Of a DNA stretch of 64,000 nt, positions 52,083 to 61,515 are shown in pieces (within the stretch, counting starts at the first letter, position 1; each line of letters opens with the position of its first letter). Below the pieces are notes generated by a model that was not told the DNA's origin, searched no databases, and was given only the letters and a program-made list of their open reading frames with translations. The translations under genes and the position numbers were made by a program. The stretch comes from Ruegeria_C sp041537925 (lineage in GTDB: Bacteria > Pseudomonadota > Alphaproteobacteria > Rhodobacterales > Rhodobacteraceae). Location: NCBI RefSeq assembly GCF_041537925.1, contig NZ_JBGOSH010000002.1, forward strand, positions 434,001 through 498,000, in the 5' to 3' direction.

Positions 52083-53273
52083 ATGAGCTTTCAAAACCCT
52101 GTTTTCATTCCGGGGCCAACCAACATCCCGGAAGCTCTGCGCAAAGCCTGCGACATGCCGACCATTGACCACCGGTCGCCGCTTTTTGGGCAAATCCTGC
52201 ACCCTGCACGCAATGGTGTCCGCAAGGTGCTTAAAAGCGGCAATGCCGAGATCTTTATCTTTCCCTCCACCGGTACCGGTGGTTGGGAAACGGCGCTGAC
52301 CAACTGCCTGAGTGCGGGCGACAAGGTTCTGGCCGCGCGCAATGGGATGTTTTCGCACCGCTGGATCGATATGTGCCAGCGCCACGCGCTGGACGTCCAG
52401 ATTGTGGAAACACCCTGGGGCGAGGGCCTGCCCGCGGACCGTTACGAAGAAATCCTAACTGCGGACAAGAGCCACCAGATCAAGGTTGTTCTGGCCACAC
52501 ATAACGAGACCGCAACCGGGGTCAGATCGGACATCGCCGCCGTTCGTCGCGCATTGGATGCGGCGGGCCATCCTGCTTTGCTGTTCGTTGATGGCGTATC
52601 CTCGATCGGGTCGATGGATTTCCGATTTGACGAATGGGGCGTAGATGTCGCGGTCACCGGGTCGCAAAAGGGCTTCATGCTGCCCGCCGGGCTGGCGATT
52701 GTGGGGTTCAGCGAAAAGGCCATGGCAGCCACCAAGACCGGAACCCTGCCGAGAACGTTTTTTGATGTGCATGACATGGCCAAGGGGTATGCCAACAATG
52801 CCTACCCGTACACGCCCGCTGTCGGGTTGCTCAATGGCCTCAACGACGCGTGTCAGATGCTGTTGAATGAAGGGCTGGAGAATGTCTTTGCGCGGCACCA
52901 TCGCATCGCGACGGGCGTGCGCGAAGCAGTCAATGCCTGGGGCCTGCACCTCTGCGCCGCCAGCCCGGCGGTCTATTCGGACACGGTCAGCGCGATTCGC
53001 ACTCCCGAAGGGTTCAACGCAACCGACATCGTGACCCATGCGGCAGAGACCTATGGCGTCGCTTTTGGTGTCGGCCTGGGCGAGGTCGCTGGCAAGGTGT
53101 TCCGTATCGGGCATCTTGGCAGTCTGACGGATGTGATGACCCTGAGCGGCATCGCAACCGCCGAAATGTGCATGGCGGATCTGGGCCTTGACATCACCCT
53201 GGGGTCCGGCGTTGCCGCCGCGCAGGAATATTATCGCGGGCACCCTGCCGTTGCGTGCAAGGACGCCGCATGA
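52083..53273 (+). CDS. bhcA: Aspartate-glyoxylate aminotransferase
   Basis: 396 residues, class V aminotransferase. The PLP lysine is K196 in TGSQKGFMLP. N-terminal NPVFIPGPTNIPEALRKACDMPTIDHRSP and C-terminal FRIGHLGSLTDVM are typical of serine/aspartate-glyoxylate enzymes. It makes glycine from glyoxylate using aspartate. The GAGGAG ribosome site is good. Read alone it could be a serine- or ureidoglycine-glyoxylate aminotransferase, but the following bhcBCD genes support BhcA. Confidence 0.9.
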   Translation: MSFQNPVFIPGPTNIPEALRKACDMPTIDHRSPLFGQILHPARNGVRKVLKSGNAEIFIFPSTGTGGWETALTNCLSAGDKVLAARNGMFSHRWIDMCQRHALDVQIVETPWGEGLPADRYEEILTADKSHQIKVVLATHNETATGVRSDIAAVRRALDAAGHPALLFVDGVSSIGSMDFRFDEWGVDVAVTGSQKGFMLPAGLAIVGFSEKAMAATKTGTLPRTFFDVHDMAKGYANNAYPYTPAVGLLNGLNDACQMLLNEGLENVFARHHRIATGVREAVNAWGLHLCAASPAVYSDTVSAIRTPEGFNATDIVTHAAETYGVAFGVGLGEVAGKVFRIGHLGSLTDVMTLSGIATAEMCMADLGLDITLGSGVAAAQEYYRGHPAVACKDAA

Positions 53274-53287
53274 TGAAGGACAGCGCA

Positions 53288-54238
53288 ATGTATATCCCAA
53301 CGTTTGACGACATGCTGGCGGCGCATGAGCGGATCAAGCCGCATATCCACCGCACGCCGGTCCTGACCTCATCATACTTGAACGAGCTAACCGGCGCGCA
53401 GCTATTCTTCAAATGTGAGAACTTCCAAAAAGCAGCTGCATTCAAGGTGCGTGGCGCCTCAAATGCAGTGTTCGGCTTGACCGAGGAAGAGGCAGGAAAA
53501 GGCGTCTGCACGCATTCGTCTGGCAATCACGCACTTTCGCTCAGCTACGCGGCAGGGCGTCGTGGCATCCCCTGTAACGTGGTGATGCCGCGCACTGCCC
53601 CACAAGCCAAGAAAGACGCGGTCATCGGCTATGGCGGGACCATCACGGAATGCGACCCCTCAACCACCTCGCGTGAGGCGGTCTTTGCCGAAGTACAGGC
53701 GGCGACCGGTGGCAATTTCGTGCACCCCTATAACGACCACCGGGTGATTGCAGGCCAGGGCACCTGCAGCCGCGAGTTGATGGAGCAGACCGGTGGCCTC
53801 GATATGGTCGTGGCCCCGATCGGCGGTGGCGGCATGATCTCGGGCACCTGCCTGACGCTGTCACATATGGCGCCGGAAACGCAGATCATCGCGGCCGAGC
53901 CGGAGCAGGCGGATGATGCCTATCGCAGCTTCAAGGCGGGTCACATCATCGCGGATGACGCGCCCGACACGATCGCCGATGGTCTGAAAGTGCCGCTCAA
54001 GGACCTGACCTGGCACTTTGTCTCGAACCACGTCACCGACATTCTGACGGCATCCGAGGAAGACATTGTCGAGACGATGAAACTTACCTGGAAGCGGATG
54101 AAAATCGTGATGGAGGCAAGTTCGGCCGTGCCGCTTGCCACCATTCTCAAGAACAAAGACCGGTTCGCTGACAAGCGGGTCGGCGTCATCATCACCGGCG
54201 GGAATGTCGACCTCGACACCTTGCCCTGGATCAAGTGA
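53288..54238 (+). CDS. bhcB: Beta-hydroxyaspartate dehydratase
   Basis: 316 residues from ATG 53288, with AAGGA eight bases upstream; earlier ATGs at 53270 and 53273 overlap the bhcA stop. Fold type II PLP enzyme like serine racemase/threonine dehydratase. PLP lysine K53 is in AAFKVRGASNAV, the Asn-containing SSGNHALSLSYAA near 80, and the phosphate-binding GGGGMISG near 180. It dehydrates erythro-beta-hydroxyaspartate to iminosuccinate. Confidence 0.9.
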   Translation: MYIPTFDDMLAAHERIKPHIHRTPVLTSSYLNELTGAQLFFKCENFQKAAAFKVRGASNAVFGLTEEEAGKGVCTHSSGNHALSLSYAAGRRGIPCNVVMPRTAPQAKKDAVIGYGGTITECDPSTTSREAVFAEVQAATGGNFVHPYNDHRVIAGQGTCSRELMEQTGGLDMVVAPIGGGGMISGTCLTLSHMAPETQIIAAEPEQADDAYRSFKAGHIIADDAPDTIADGLKVPLKDLTWHFVSNHVTDILTASEEDIVETMKLTWKRMKIVMEASSAVPLATILKNKDRFADKRVGVIITGGNVDLDTLPWIK

Positions 54239-54252
54239 AGGGAGCCAATCCA

Positions 54253-55416
54253 ATGAACGCACAAACAGATTTCAAAGGCCTCGAAGTAGGCTTTGACGTT
54301 CCTGCCCTGCCCGGCATGGACGAGGCCGACATCCAGACACCTTGCCTGGTTCTGGATTTGGACGCGCTGGAACGCAACATCAAGAAAATGGGCGATTATG
54401 CAAAAACCCACGGCATGCGCCACCGGGTGCATGGCAAGATGCACAAATCCGTCGATGTGGCCAAGCTGCAGGAAAAGCTGGGGGGCTCTGTCGGCGTGTG
54501 CTGTCAGAAAGTGTCCGAGGCCGAGGTCTTTGCCCGTGGCGGCATCAAGGATGTTCTGGTCTCCAACCAGGTGACTGATCCTATCAAGATCGACCGGCTG
54601 GCGCGGATGCCAAATCTGGGCGCGCGGGTTCTGTGTTGTGTGGACGATCCGGAGAACGTCGCAGCTCTGTCTGCCGCTGCCGTCAAACATGGCACCCAGA
54701 TCGAAGTATTGGTCGAGATCGACTGCGGCGCGGGCCGTTGCGGTGTGACGACCACACAAGAAGTCGTCAACATCGCCAAGATGCTCGACACCGCCGAAGG
54801 GCTGAAATTTGCAGGCATCCAAGCCTATCAGGGCGCTATGCAGCACATGGACAGCTATGAGGATCGCAAAGCCAAGCTCGATGTGGCCGTCGCACAGGTC
54901 GCGAACGCGGTCACGGCCCTCAAGGCGCAGGGTTTAGACTGCGATATCGTTGGTGGCGGTGGCACGGGGTCCTACTATTTCGAGAGTAGCTCCGGCGTCT
55001 ATAACGAGCTTCAATGCGGCTCCTACGCGTTCATGGACGCCGATTACGGGCGCATTCTGGACAAGGACGGCAAGCGCATCGATCAGGGCGAGTGGGAGAA
55101 TGCGCTGTTCATTCTGACCACCGTGATGAGCCATGCAAAAAGCGACAAGGCCATTGTCGATGCGGGTCTGAAGGCCCAGTCGCTTGATAGCGGCCTGCCG
55201 ACCATCTATGGCCGGGATGATGTCGAATACGTCAAATGCTCAGACGAGCATGGCGTGGTTGCTGACCCGGACGGCGTGCTCAAGGTCAATGACAAGCTCA
55301 AGCTGGTGCCGGGCCACTGTGACCCGACCTGCAACGTGCACGACTGGTATGTCGGGGTTCGGAACGGAAAGGTCGAAACGCTCTGGCCGGTCTCCGCGCG
55401 CGGCAAGACGTACTGA
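54253..55416 (+). CDS. bhcC: Beta-hydroxyaspartate aldolase
   Basis: 387 residues from ATG 54253, preceded by AAGGGAG (GTG 54235 is less likely). Fold type III, D-threonine-aldolase/alanine-racemase-like. The N-terminus has DIQTPCLVLDLDALERNIKKM. A PLP lysine candidate is K62 in RVHGKMHKSVDVAKL, and the metal-binding C-terminal segment is GHCDPTCNVHDWYVGVR. It condenses glycine with glyoxylate to beta-hydroxyaspartate. Confidence 0.91.
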   Translation: MNAQTDFKGLEVGFDVPALPGMDEADIQTPCLVLDLDALERNIKKMGDYAKTHGMRHRVHGKMHKSVDVAKLQEKLGGSVGVCCQKVSEAEVFARGGIKDVLVSNQVTDPIKIDRLARMPNLGARVLCCVDDPENVAALSAAAVKHGTQIEVLVEIDCGAGRCGVTTTQEVVNIAKMLDTAEGLKFAGIQAYQGAMQHMDSYEDRKAKLDVAVAQVANAVTALKAQGLDCDIVGGGGTGSYYFESSSGVYNELQCGSYAFMDADYGRILDKDGKRIDQGEWENALFILTTVMSHAKSDKAIVDAGLKAQSLDSGLPTIYGRDDVEYVKCSDEHGVVADPDGVLKVNDKLKLVPGHCDPTCNVHDWYVGVRNGKVETLWPVSARGKTY

Positions 55417-55521
55417 TCGAAACAGGGGGTCCGGCAGGTTGTCGGATCAAGACGCCCGCGTGCAATGGCCACCCAAGGTATGCACGCGGGCGCACGAGTT
55501 TTCACGACAAGGAGCACACAT

Positions 55522-56487
55522 ATGCTAATCGTCCCCGAGCGCGAGATCGCCGATCTCATGACGCGCGAGGCCGCCTTTGATGCGGTCGAAAAAGTTTTTG
55601 CGGCCATGGCCGCCGGAGACGCCTATAACTTTCCCGTGGTCCGCGAAGCGATCGGCCACGAAGACGCGCTTTATGGTTTCAAGGGCGGGTTCGATCAGGC
55701 CGGTCTGACGCTGGGGTTGAAGGCGGGCGGATACTGGCCGAACAATCTTGAAAAGCGTCAGATCATCAATCACCAATCGACCGTTTTCCTGTTCGATCCC
55801 GACACGGGAAAGGCCAAGGCCATGGTCGGCGGCAACCTTCTGACCGCTCTGCGTACGGCGGCGGCCTCTTCGGTGTCGATCAAGCATCTTGCCCGTCAGG
55901 ACGCCTCGGTCATAGGGATGATCGGGGCCGGTCATCAGGCGGCGTTCCAACTCCGCTCCGCCCTTGAGCAGCGCGATTTCGAAAAGGTCATCGGTTGGAA
56001 TTTCCACCCCGAGATGCTGCCGAATATTGAAAAGGTGGCTTCCGAAGCAGGCCTGCCCTTCGAGGCGGTGCAGCTTGACGGTATGACCGAGGCCGATGTC
56101 ATCATCTCGATCACATCAGCCTTCTCCCCTTCGCTAATGGCAAATCATGTATCACCGGGCACCCACGTCGCCTGTATGGGCACCGACACCAAAGGCAAGC
56201 AGGAGGTCGAGACTGCTTTGCTGGCCAAGGTGGATGTATTCACGGATGAGGTGGCGCAGTCCATTTCCATCGGTGAGGCCCAGCATGCAATTGCCGCCGG
56301 GCTGATCACCGAGGCGGATGTCGCACAGCTTGGCGCGGTAATAAACGGAGCCCATGCCGGGCGGAGCTCTGACGACCAGATCACGCTGTTTGACGGCACC
56401 GGCGTGGGCCTGCAGGACCTCGCTGTGGCCGCGTCGGTGGTTGAGCTGGCGGTTGCCAAGGGCATCGCCATCGAGGTCGACTTCTGA
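55522..56487 (+). CDS. bhcD: Iminosuccinate reductase
   Basis: 321 residues from ATG 55522, with AAGGAG upstream; the frame to 55465 is rejected. Ornithine cyclodeaminase/mu-crystallin family. The nucleotide-binding motif is VIGMIGAGHQAAFQLRSAL near 132. It reduces iminosuccinate to aspartate, closing the cycle that nets oxaloacetate from two glyoxylate. A rho-independent terminator follows. Confidence 0.9.
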   Translation: MLIVPEREIADLMTREAAFDAVEKVFAAMAAGDAYNFPVVREAIGHEDALYGFKGGFDQAGLTLGLKAGGYWPNNLEKRQIINHQSTVFLFDPDTGKAKAMVGGNLLTALRTAAASSVSIKHLARQDASVIGMIGAGHQAAFQLRSALEQRDFEKVIGWNFHPEMLPNIEKVASEAGLPFEAVQLDGMTEADVIISITSAFSPSLMANHVSPGTHVACMGTDTKGKQEVETALLAKVDVFTDEVAQSISIGEAQHAIAAGLITEADVAQLGAVINGAHAGRSSDDQITLFDGTGVGLQDLAVAASVVELAVAKGIAIEVDF

Positions 56488-56524
56488 TCTAGAAAGCCCT
56501 TAGAGCTAAACCCCCAAACGAATA

Positions 56525-56553
56525 AAAAGCGGCGCCCCTTCCGCGCCGCTTTT
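56525..56553 (+). terminator. Rho-independent terminator of bhcABCD
   Basis: Stem AAAAGCGGCGC / GCGCCGCTTTT (11 bp) with a 7-base loop, ending in a T run. Being symmetric with A and T flanks it could also serve the convergent permease transcript. It lies about 40 bases after bhcD. Confidence 0.85.
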
Positions 56554-56600
56554 CTGTTTGCGCACATGGATGTAGCGCCAAAGTGCTACACCCAGCTAAC

Positions 56601-58043
56601 TCAGACGTGACCGTCATGCGGTAGCGATCCTTCGCCATGCCCCGCCATACCGCCCGAAACCTCCTCGGTCGCTTCGTCAGACAGTTCCTCTGGCAGGATC
56701 AGGTTCAGCACGATGGCGATCAGAGCTGCAGGCAGCAACCCGCTGGTCATCAGGATGCGCAGCGTGTCTGGCAGGTATTGCACGGCTTTCGGGTCAAGCT
56801 GCAGGCCAAGCCCAATGGACAATGAGATCGCGAAGATCACCATGTTGCGGCGATTCCAGTTCACGTCTGACAGCATCGAGATGCCCGCAGCGACAACCAT
56901 ACCAAACATGACGATCACACCGCCACCCAGAACCTCGATCGGGATCGTCCGGATCACGGCACCCACCTTTGGCACCAATCCGCACAGGATCAGGAACAGC
57001 GCGCCGATGGTAACCACATGGCGGCTCATCACGCCAGTCATGGCGATAAGACCCACATTTTGGCTGAAGGACGTGTTCGGGAATCCTCCGAAGACACCGG
57101 CAAACGCGGACCCGATCCCGTCGGCATATGTTGCGCCAGTGATTTCCTCTTCGGTCGCTTCACGCCCCGCGCCGCCCTTGGTGATGCCCGAGACATCGCC
57201 CACGGTTTCCACCGCCGAGACAAATGCCATCAGGCAGAACCCGATGATCGAGGCAAAACCGAACTCAAACCCGTATTTGAACGGAACTGGAAAGGCGACG
57301 GATGCCGCGCGGCCCCAGCTTGTCGCAATTCCTTCGACTGTAACCATGCCCATTGCCATGGCGTAGAAATACCCTACGACGATACCGATCACGACCGCAG
57401 ACACGGCCAGCATACCCTTGGCATAGAATTTTAGCGCCAGCGTGACAAAGACCACGACCAGGGCTGCCGACCAGTTCAGCAGGCTGCCATATTCCGGCTT
57501 GTCGATTGCAGGCACGCCACCTGCGGCGTATTGAATGCCCACTTTCACCAGCGCCAGACCGATCATCGTGACCACCAGCCCAGTTACAAGCGGCGGCAGA
57601 GCAAAGCGGATCTTGCCAATGAACGTCGCGATGAAAGCGTGGAATAGCCCGCCTACCAGAACACCGCCGAACAGAACAGGCAGCGCCTCGACTCCCTTGC
57701 CCGCAACCAGCGGAATCATGATCGGAATGAAGGCAAAGCTGGTCCCTTGAACAATCGGCAGCCGCGCGCCGACCGGGCCAAAGCCGATGGTCTGCAGGAG
57801 CGTGGCAACCCCCGCAAACAGCATCGACATCTGGATCAGATAGGTCATGTCCGGAAAGCCCTGCGCGCCCGCATCAGACCCGAACCCAAAACCGGCAGCA
57901 CCCGCGATGATGATCGCGGGCGTCACGTTCGACACAAACATGGCCAGGACATGCTGTATGCCCAATGGGATAGCGCGGTGGAGCGCCGGAGTGTAATTCG
58001 GGTCGCGGAGCTGTTCCGGTGTCCCGATAGATGCATCTGCCAT
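56601..58043 (-). CDS. NCS2 xanthine/urate permease
   Basis: About 480 residues from ATG 58043, with ACGGGAGGA upstream. Twelve to fourteen spans; NAT signature region FSQNVGLIAMTGVMSRHVVTIGA near 320 and LPIVQGTSFAFIPIM near 90. Typical of UacT/PucJ-like urate or xanthine symporters. It ends the leftward run puuE/uraD-allA-permease. Its C-terminal tail (HGEGSLPHDGH) is His-rich. Confidence 0.88.
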   Translation of the reverse strand: MADASIGTPEQLRDPNYTPALHRAIPLGIQHVLAMFVSNVTPAIIIAGAAGFGFGSDAGAQGFPDMTYLIQMSMLFAGVATLLQTIGFGPVGARLPIVQGTSFAFIPIMIPLVAGKGVEALPVLFGGVLVGGLFHAFIATFIGKIRFALPPLVTGLVVTMIGLALVKVGIQYAAGGVPAIDKPEYGSLLNWSAALVVVFVTLALKFYAKGMLAVSAVVIGIVVGYFYAMAMGMVTVEGIATSWGRAASVAFPVPFKYGFEFGFASIIGFCLMAFVSAVETVGDVSGITKGGAGREATEEEITGATYADGIGSAFAGVFGGFPNTSFSQNVGLIAMTGVMSRHVVTIGALFLILCGLVPKVGAVIRTIPIEVLGGGVIVMFGMVVAAGISMLSDVNWNRRNMVIFAISLSIGLGLQLDPKAVQYLPDTLRILMTSGLLPAALIAIVLNLILPEELSDEATEEVSGGMAGHGEGSLPHDGHV

Positions 58044-58099
58044 GTTGGTGGTCCTCCCGTGAAGATGCTTTGTGCTGGCTCCTCTGCCAACTTCGACTT

Positions 58100-58585
58100 T
58101 CATCTTTCGATTACGTAATCCGTGTCGAACCAGTGTTCCTCAAGGTTCGCGCCGTCTCCGATCCGGTCGATGACCGCAAACAGCCCCGGTTCGGACAAAG
58201 GGGTCAGAACACCGTGCCAGGTGCCGCTGAGAAAATTGATCGCCTGACCCGGTTGGGTAAGAAAAGCGACCGGGTCTTTCGGAACGCCATTGTCGTCGCT
58301 GGCCACAACAACCAGAAACGGATCGGCCGACATCGGAACAAAGGCCTGACTGCCCGCCGGGTGCCGCTCGACCATCTTCAGGGTTAAAGGAAGGCTTTCC
58401 TTCTCTCCCTTGAAGATACTGATGCCCGCCACCCCATCCGAAAAATCAAGACGTGCCCGGTCATGAAACCGGCCACATTTGCCCTGATTGATGAGTTTGT
58501 CCGGGTCGCCGCTGGCCTCCATCACATCGCCATAAGGTGCAAATGCAGCCGCGGTCAGGGGCTGGGCCTTGAGATGTCTGGTCAT
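58100..58585 (-). CDS. allA: Ureidoglycolate lyase
   Basis: 161 residues, cupin-like AllA family: LTAAAFAPYGDVMEAS near 10, MVERHPAGSQAFVPM near 71 and GQAINFLSGTWHGVLTPL near 111. It splits ureidoglycolate into glyoxylate and urea. It overlaps the upstream puuE/uraD gene by ATGA. Its product glyoxylate would enter the beta-hydroxyaspartate cycle encoded next door. Confidence 0.93.
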   Translation of the reverse strand: MTRHLKAQPLTAAAFAPYGDVMEASGDPDKLINQGKCGRFHDRARLDFSDGVAGISIFKGEKESLPLTLKMVERHPAGSQAFVPMSADPFLVVVASDDNGVPKDPVAFLTQPGQAINFLSGTWHGVLTPLSEPGLFAVIDRIGDGANLEEHWFDTDYVIER

Positions 58586-59994
58586 TGGCCGAGCTTCTCC
58601 AGCAACCGCAATTCGGCGATGCGTTCGACCTGTTTGCAGGCCGCGTCGAGTTCGGTCGCGCGGTCATGGTCTATGCGACGTTCGAACGCCTCCATGATCG
58701 ACGCCTTGGTGTTGTCGCGCACCGCAATGATGAACGGGAAACCGAACTTGGAGGTATAGGCCTCGTTCAACCGCGTGAACGTTGCGCGTTCCTCATCGGT
58801 CAGCGCGTCCAGACCGACTGAGGCCTGTTCCGCCGTGGATTCCGCAGTCAGCCGTTTGGCTTCGGCAAGCTTTCCCGCCAAATCCGGGTGCGCAGTCAAT
58901 ACGCCGAGGCGCTTATCCTCTGGCGCGGCGCGAAACACGCGTGCCAACATTTGATGAACGCCCCGGGCGGTGTCATGCGTGGGGCCCAATTCTAATCCGT
59001 GCGCGCCTTCGGCGATCCAGGGGCTGTGCTCAAAAATACCACCAAACTCGGCAACGAAGGTTTCGCGATCCATCTCGGAAGGGCGGCTATGTTGCATCGG
59101 GGGGTTCTCCTTTGCCCAGTGCTGTGCGATCTGCAGCCGCGTCGCGAACCAGACACCTTCATGGGATTTGAAGTACTCGATCACTCGGCGCAAGGCGGCC
59201 ACTCGGCCGGGGCGTCCGATCAACCGGCAATGCAGTCCGATTGACAGCATCTTTGGAGCACCGGCAGCACCCTCTGCGTAGAGCGTGTCGAAGCTGTCCT
59301 TGAGGTAGCTTTCAAACTGATTCCCATTGGTGAAACCCGCCTGAATGGCAAAGCGCATGTCATTGCAATCCAGCGTGTAGGGAACAATCAGCTGGTCCCG
59401 CGCGCCGACGCGCGTCCAATAAGGCAGGTCGTCGGCGTAGCTGTCGGCGACATAATCGAACTGGCCGGTCTCGGAAGCCAGCCGGACCGTGTTGGCCGAA
59501 CAGCGACCTGTGTACCAACCGCGCGGCGCATCGCCCGTCACGTCGCGGTGCAGGCGGATTGCCTCGGCAATCTGCGCGCGTTCTTCCTCCTCTGCCATAT
59601 CCTTGTACTCGACCCATTTCAGGCCGTGGCTAGCGATTTCCCAGCCCGAGGCCTTCATCGCTGCAACCTGTTCCGGCGCCCGCGCCAGGGCGGTCGCAAC
59701 CCCATAAACGGTCACGGGCAAATCGCCTAGCAGCTGGTGAACGCGCCAGAACCCGGCGCGCGCGCCGTACTCATAGATCGATTCCATGTTCAGATGGCGT
59801 TGACCTGGCCACGGCTGTGCACCGGTGATCTCGGAAAGAAACGCCTCTGACGCGGCATCACCGTGCAGGACGCAGTTTTCGCCGCCCTCTTCATAGTTCA
59901 ACACGAATTGTACGGCGATCTTCGCGTCGTCGGGCCAGTTAGCGGCAGGTGGATTTGCACCATATCCTGTCATGTCACGGGGGTAACGGGTCAC
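58582..59994 (-). CDS. puuE-uraD: PuuE allantoinase fused to OHCU decarboxylase
   Basis: 470 residues from GTG 59994, with AAAGG upstream. Residues 1-305 are the PuuE polysaccharide-deacetylase-like allantoinase (TRYPRDMTGYGANPP, WEIASHGLKW, SIGLHCRLIGRPGR). Residues about 310-470 are an OHCU decarboxylase (LTAHPDLAGKLA, TAEQASVGLDALT, KFGFPFIIAVRDN). One chain thus makes S-allantoin from OHCU and hydrolyses it to allantoate. The fusion order is allantoinase first. HIU hydrolase is divergent 150 bases away. Confidence 0.92.
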   Translation of the reverse strand: MTRYPRDMTGYGANPPAANWPDDAKIAVQFVLNYEEGGENCVLHGDAASEAFLSEITGAQPWPGQRHLNMESIYEYGARAGFWRVHQLLGDLPVTVYGVATALARAPEQVAAMKASGWEIASHGLKWVEYKDMAEEEERAQIAEAIRLHRDVTGDAPRGWYTGRCSANTVRLASETGQFDYVADSYADDLPYWTRVGARDQLIVPYTLDCNDMRFAIQAGFTNGNQFESYLKDSFDTLYAEGAAGAPKMLSIGLHCRLIGRPGRVAALRRVIEYFKSHEGVWFATRLQIAQHWAKENPPMQHSRPSEMDRETFVAEFGGIFEHSPWIAEGAHGLELGPTHDTARGVHQMLARVFRAAPEDKRLGVLTAHPDLAGKLAEAKRLTAESTAEQASVGLDALTDEERATFTRLNEAYTSKFGFPFIIAVRDNTKASIMEAFERRIDHDRATELDAACKQVERIAELRLLEKLGQ

Positions 59995-60145
59995 TTGAGG
60001 CCTTTCTTCTTAGCTTCATTCCTCTGTAATCCAAAACAATACGACATTTTTTCAAAAAACTTGAGAAAGAGTATCTTGTTTGGAGTGTTTTGCAGTTTGC
60101 CAAATCTTAGGCCTATAAACCAACACCACTAAAGGAGAAACGCGA

Positions 60146-60499
60146 ATGACCGGATATTTGACAACACATGTGCTCGACACCGCGCGTGGCTGTCCGGCGC
60201 AAGGTCTCAAGATCGATCTCTACAGGCTCGATGGGGAAGCACGCATTCACCTCAAGACTCTTGTCACGAATGATGATGGGCGCACGGATGAGCAGATCCT
60301 GCCAGCAGATGCGTTTGAAACCGGAGTGTACGAGTTGGTGTTCCATGCCGGCAGATATCTTGACGCCTGCGGCGTGGATCCTGAGGCGCCGCGTTTCCTC
60401 GATGTCATCCCGCTCAGGTTCGGCATGTCAGAGGCGTCGCATTACCACGTACCGCTTTTGCTTTCTCCTTTCGGGTACTCGACCTATCGGGGCAGTTGA
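60146..60499 (+). CDS. uraH: 5-hydroxyisourate hydrolase
   Basis: 117 residues, transthyretin-like. The N-terminus has LTTHVLDTARGCPAQGLKI with the catalytic His, RTDEQIL near 48 (Arg), and the hallmark C-terminus YSTYRGS. It converts 5-hydroxyisourate to OHCU. AAAGGAGA precedes the ATG. Its last 16 bases overlap the convergent LysR gene. Confidence 0.95.
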   Translation: MTGYLTTHVLDTARGCPAQGLKIDLYRLDGEARIHLKTLVTNDDGRTDEQILPADAFETGVYELVFHAGRYLDACGVDPEAPRFLDVIPLRFGMSEASHYHVPLLLSPFGYSTYRGS

Positions 60500-61416
60500 G
60501 CCCTAAGCGTACTGTCGCGGACGACCTTACTGATCCGTTCGATAACAAATTCCATGAACAGGCGAGTTTTTGGGTCCTGCCATTTCCGGTGTGTGAACAG
60601 GCACGCCATCTGGATGGAATCCGGTGGCGTCTCAACGGCGACGGGCACAAGGGCGCCAGATTTGATATGTTCCGAAACCTCAAAAACCGGTTTCATAGCA
60701 ATCCCGTTCCCGGCCAGCGCCCAATCGGTCAGAACATCGCCATCATCGGACTCGTAGCGACCGGATACCGGATATTTTTTGGGCCCCTCCGGCGTCATCA
60801 GCGGCCATTGAAACTCCGTGGCACCGGGAAACCGCAGATTCAGGCATTCATGCTGCTCTGACACCAGTTTTTCGCCATTCGCCGGATTGCCACGTTCCGC
60901 GATATAAGAGGGCGCGGCGCACAGCACCCGGTCCACATCGGCAATCTTGCGGATGCGCAGGTTGCTGTCTTCGGGCTGGCCCAGAAAAAATGCCAGATCG
61001 AGTCCTTCGGTCGTCAGATCGACATTGCGGTCGGTCAGGCGCAGCCTGATTTTGACCTCCGGATATTCCTGCAGAAAGTTCGGAACCTGTGGTGCGATCA
61101 GTCTGCGCCCGACCCCCAGAGGGGCCGCCACATAAAGTGAACCCTTTGGGTACTCCGTAATATTGACGACCTGTGCCTCGGCGCTTTCAACGGATTCCAG
61201 AATCTCGCAGGCACCGCTATAAAAAGCCTGCCCCTGTTCGGTCGGCGTCAGGCTGCGCGTCGTGCGCTGAAACAACCTAACACTCAGATGTTCCTCAAGC
61301 TGCGAAATGCGCGACGATGTCACAGCCGGAGAGATACGCAGATCACGCCCCGCCGCCGACATGCTGCCCAGTTCATAGACACGGACGAAGGTTCTGATGT
61401 TGTCGAGATAGGACAT
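60484..61416 (-). CDS. LysR-family regulator, paralogue of the xdh regulator
   Basis: 310 residues. Helix-turn-helix SMSAAGRDLRISPAVTSSRISQLEEHLSVRLFQRTTRS, followed by a substrate domain with PLGVGRRLIAPQVPNF and DDGDVLTDWALAGNGIAMKPVFEVSEH. It is clearly paralogous to 41241-42143. It is divergent from puuD across 100 bases, so urate oxidation is its likely target. The effector is possibly urate or HIU. Confidence 0.88.
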   Translation of the reverse strand: MSYLDNIRTFVRVYELGSMSAAGRDLRISPAVTSSRISQLEEHLSVRLFQRTTRSLTPTEQGQAFYSGACEILESVESAEAQVVNITEYPKGSLYVAAPLGVGRRLIAPQVPNFLQEYPEVKIRLRLTDRNVDLTTEGLDLAFFLGQPEDSNLRIRKIADVDRVLCAAPSYIAERGNPANGEKLVSEQHECLNLRFPGATEFQWPLMTPEGPKKYPVSGRYESDDGDVLTDWALAGNGIAMKPVFEVSEHIKSGALVPVAVETPPDSIQMACLFTHRKWQDPKTRLFMEFVIERISKVVRDSTLRAQLPR

Positions 61417-61515
61417 TGTTTTGTTTTTTTTGATGCTATTTGATATTCATCGACGATACCAGAACAATGCGCGGTCGCATAGTGTGCTTCGGTGAGAGAA
61501 TAGAAGGAATCTGCT

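Noticed and set aside
52083..53273. Reading bhcA as ureidoglycine-glyoxylate aminotransferase
   Set aside because: The purine context makes it tempting, but adjacency to bhcB, bhcC, bhcD and the IclR regulator favours the beta-hydroxyaspartate cycle; not fully excluded.
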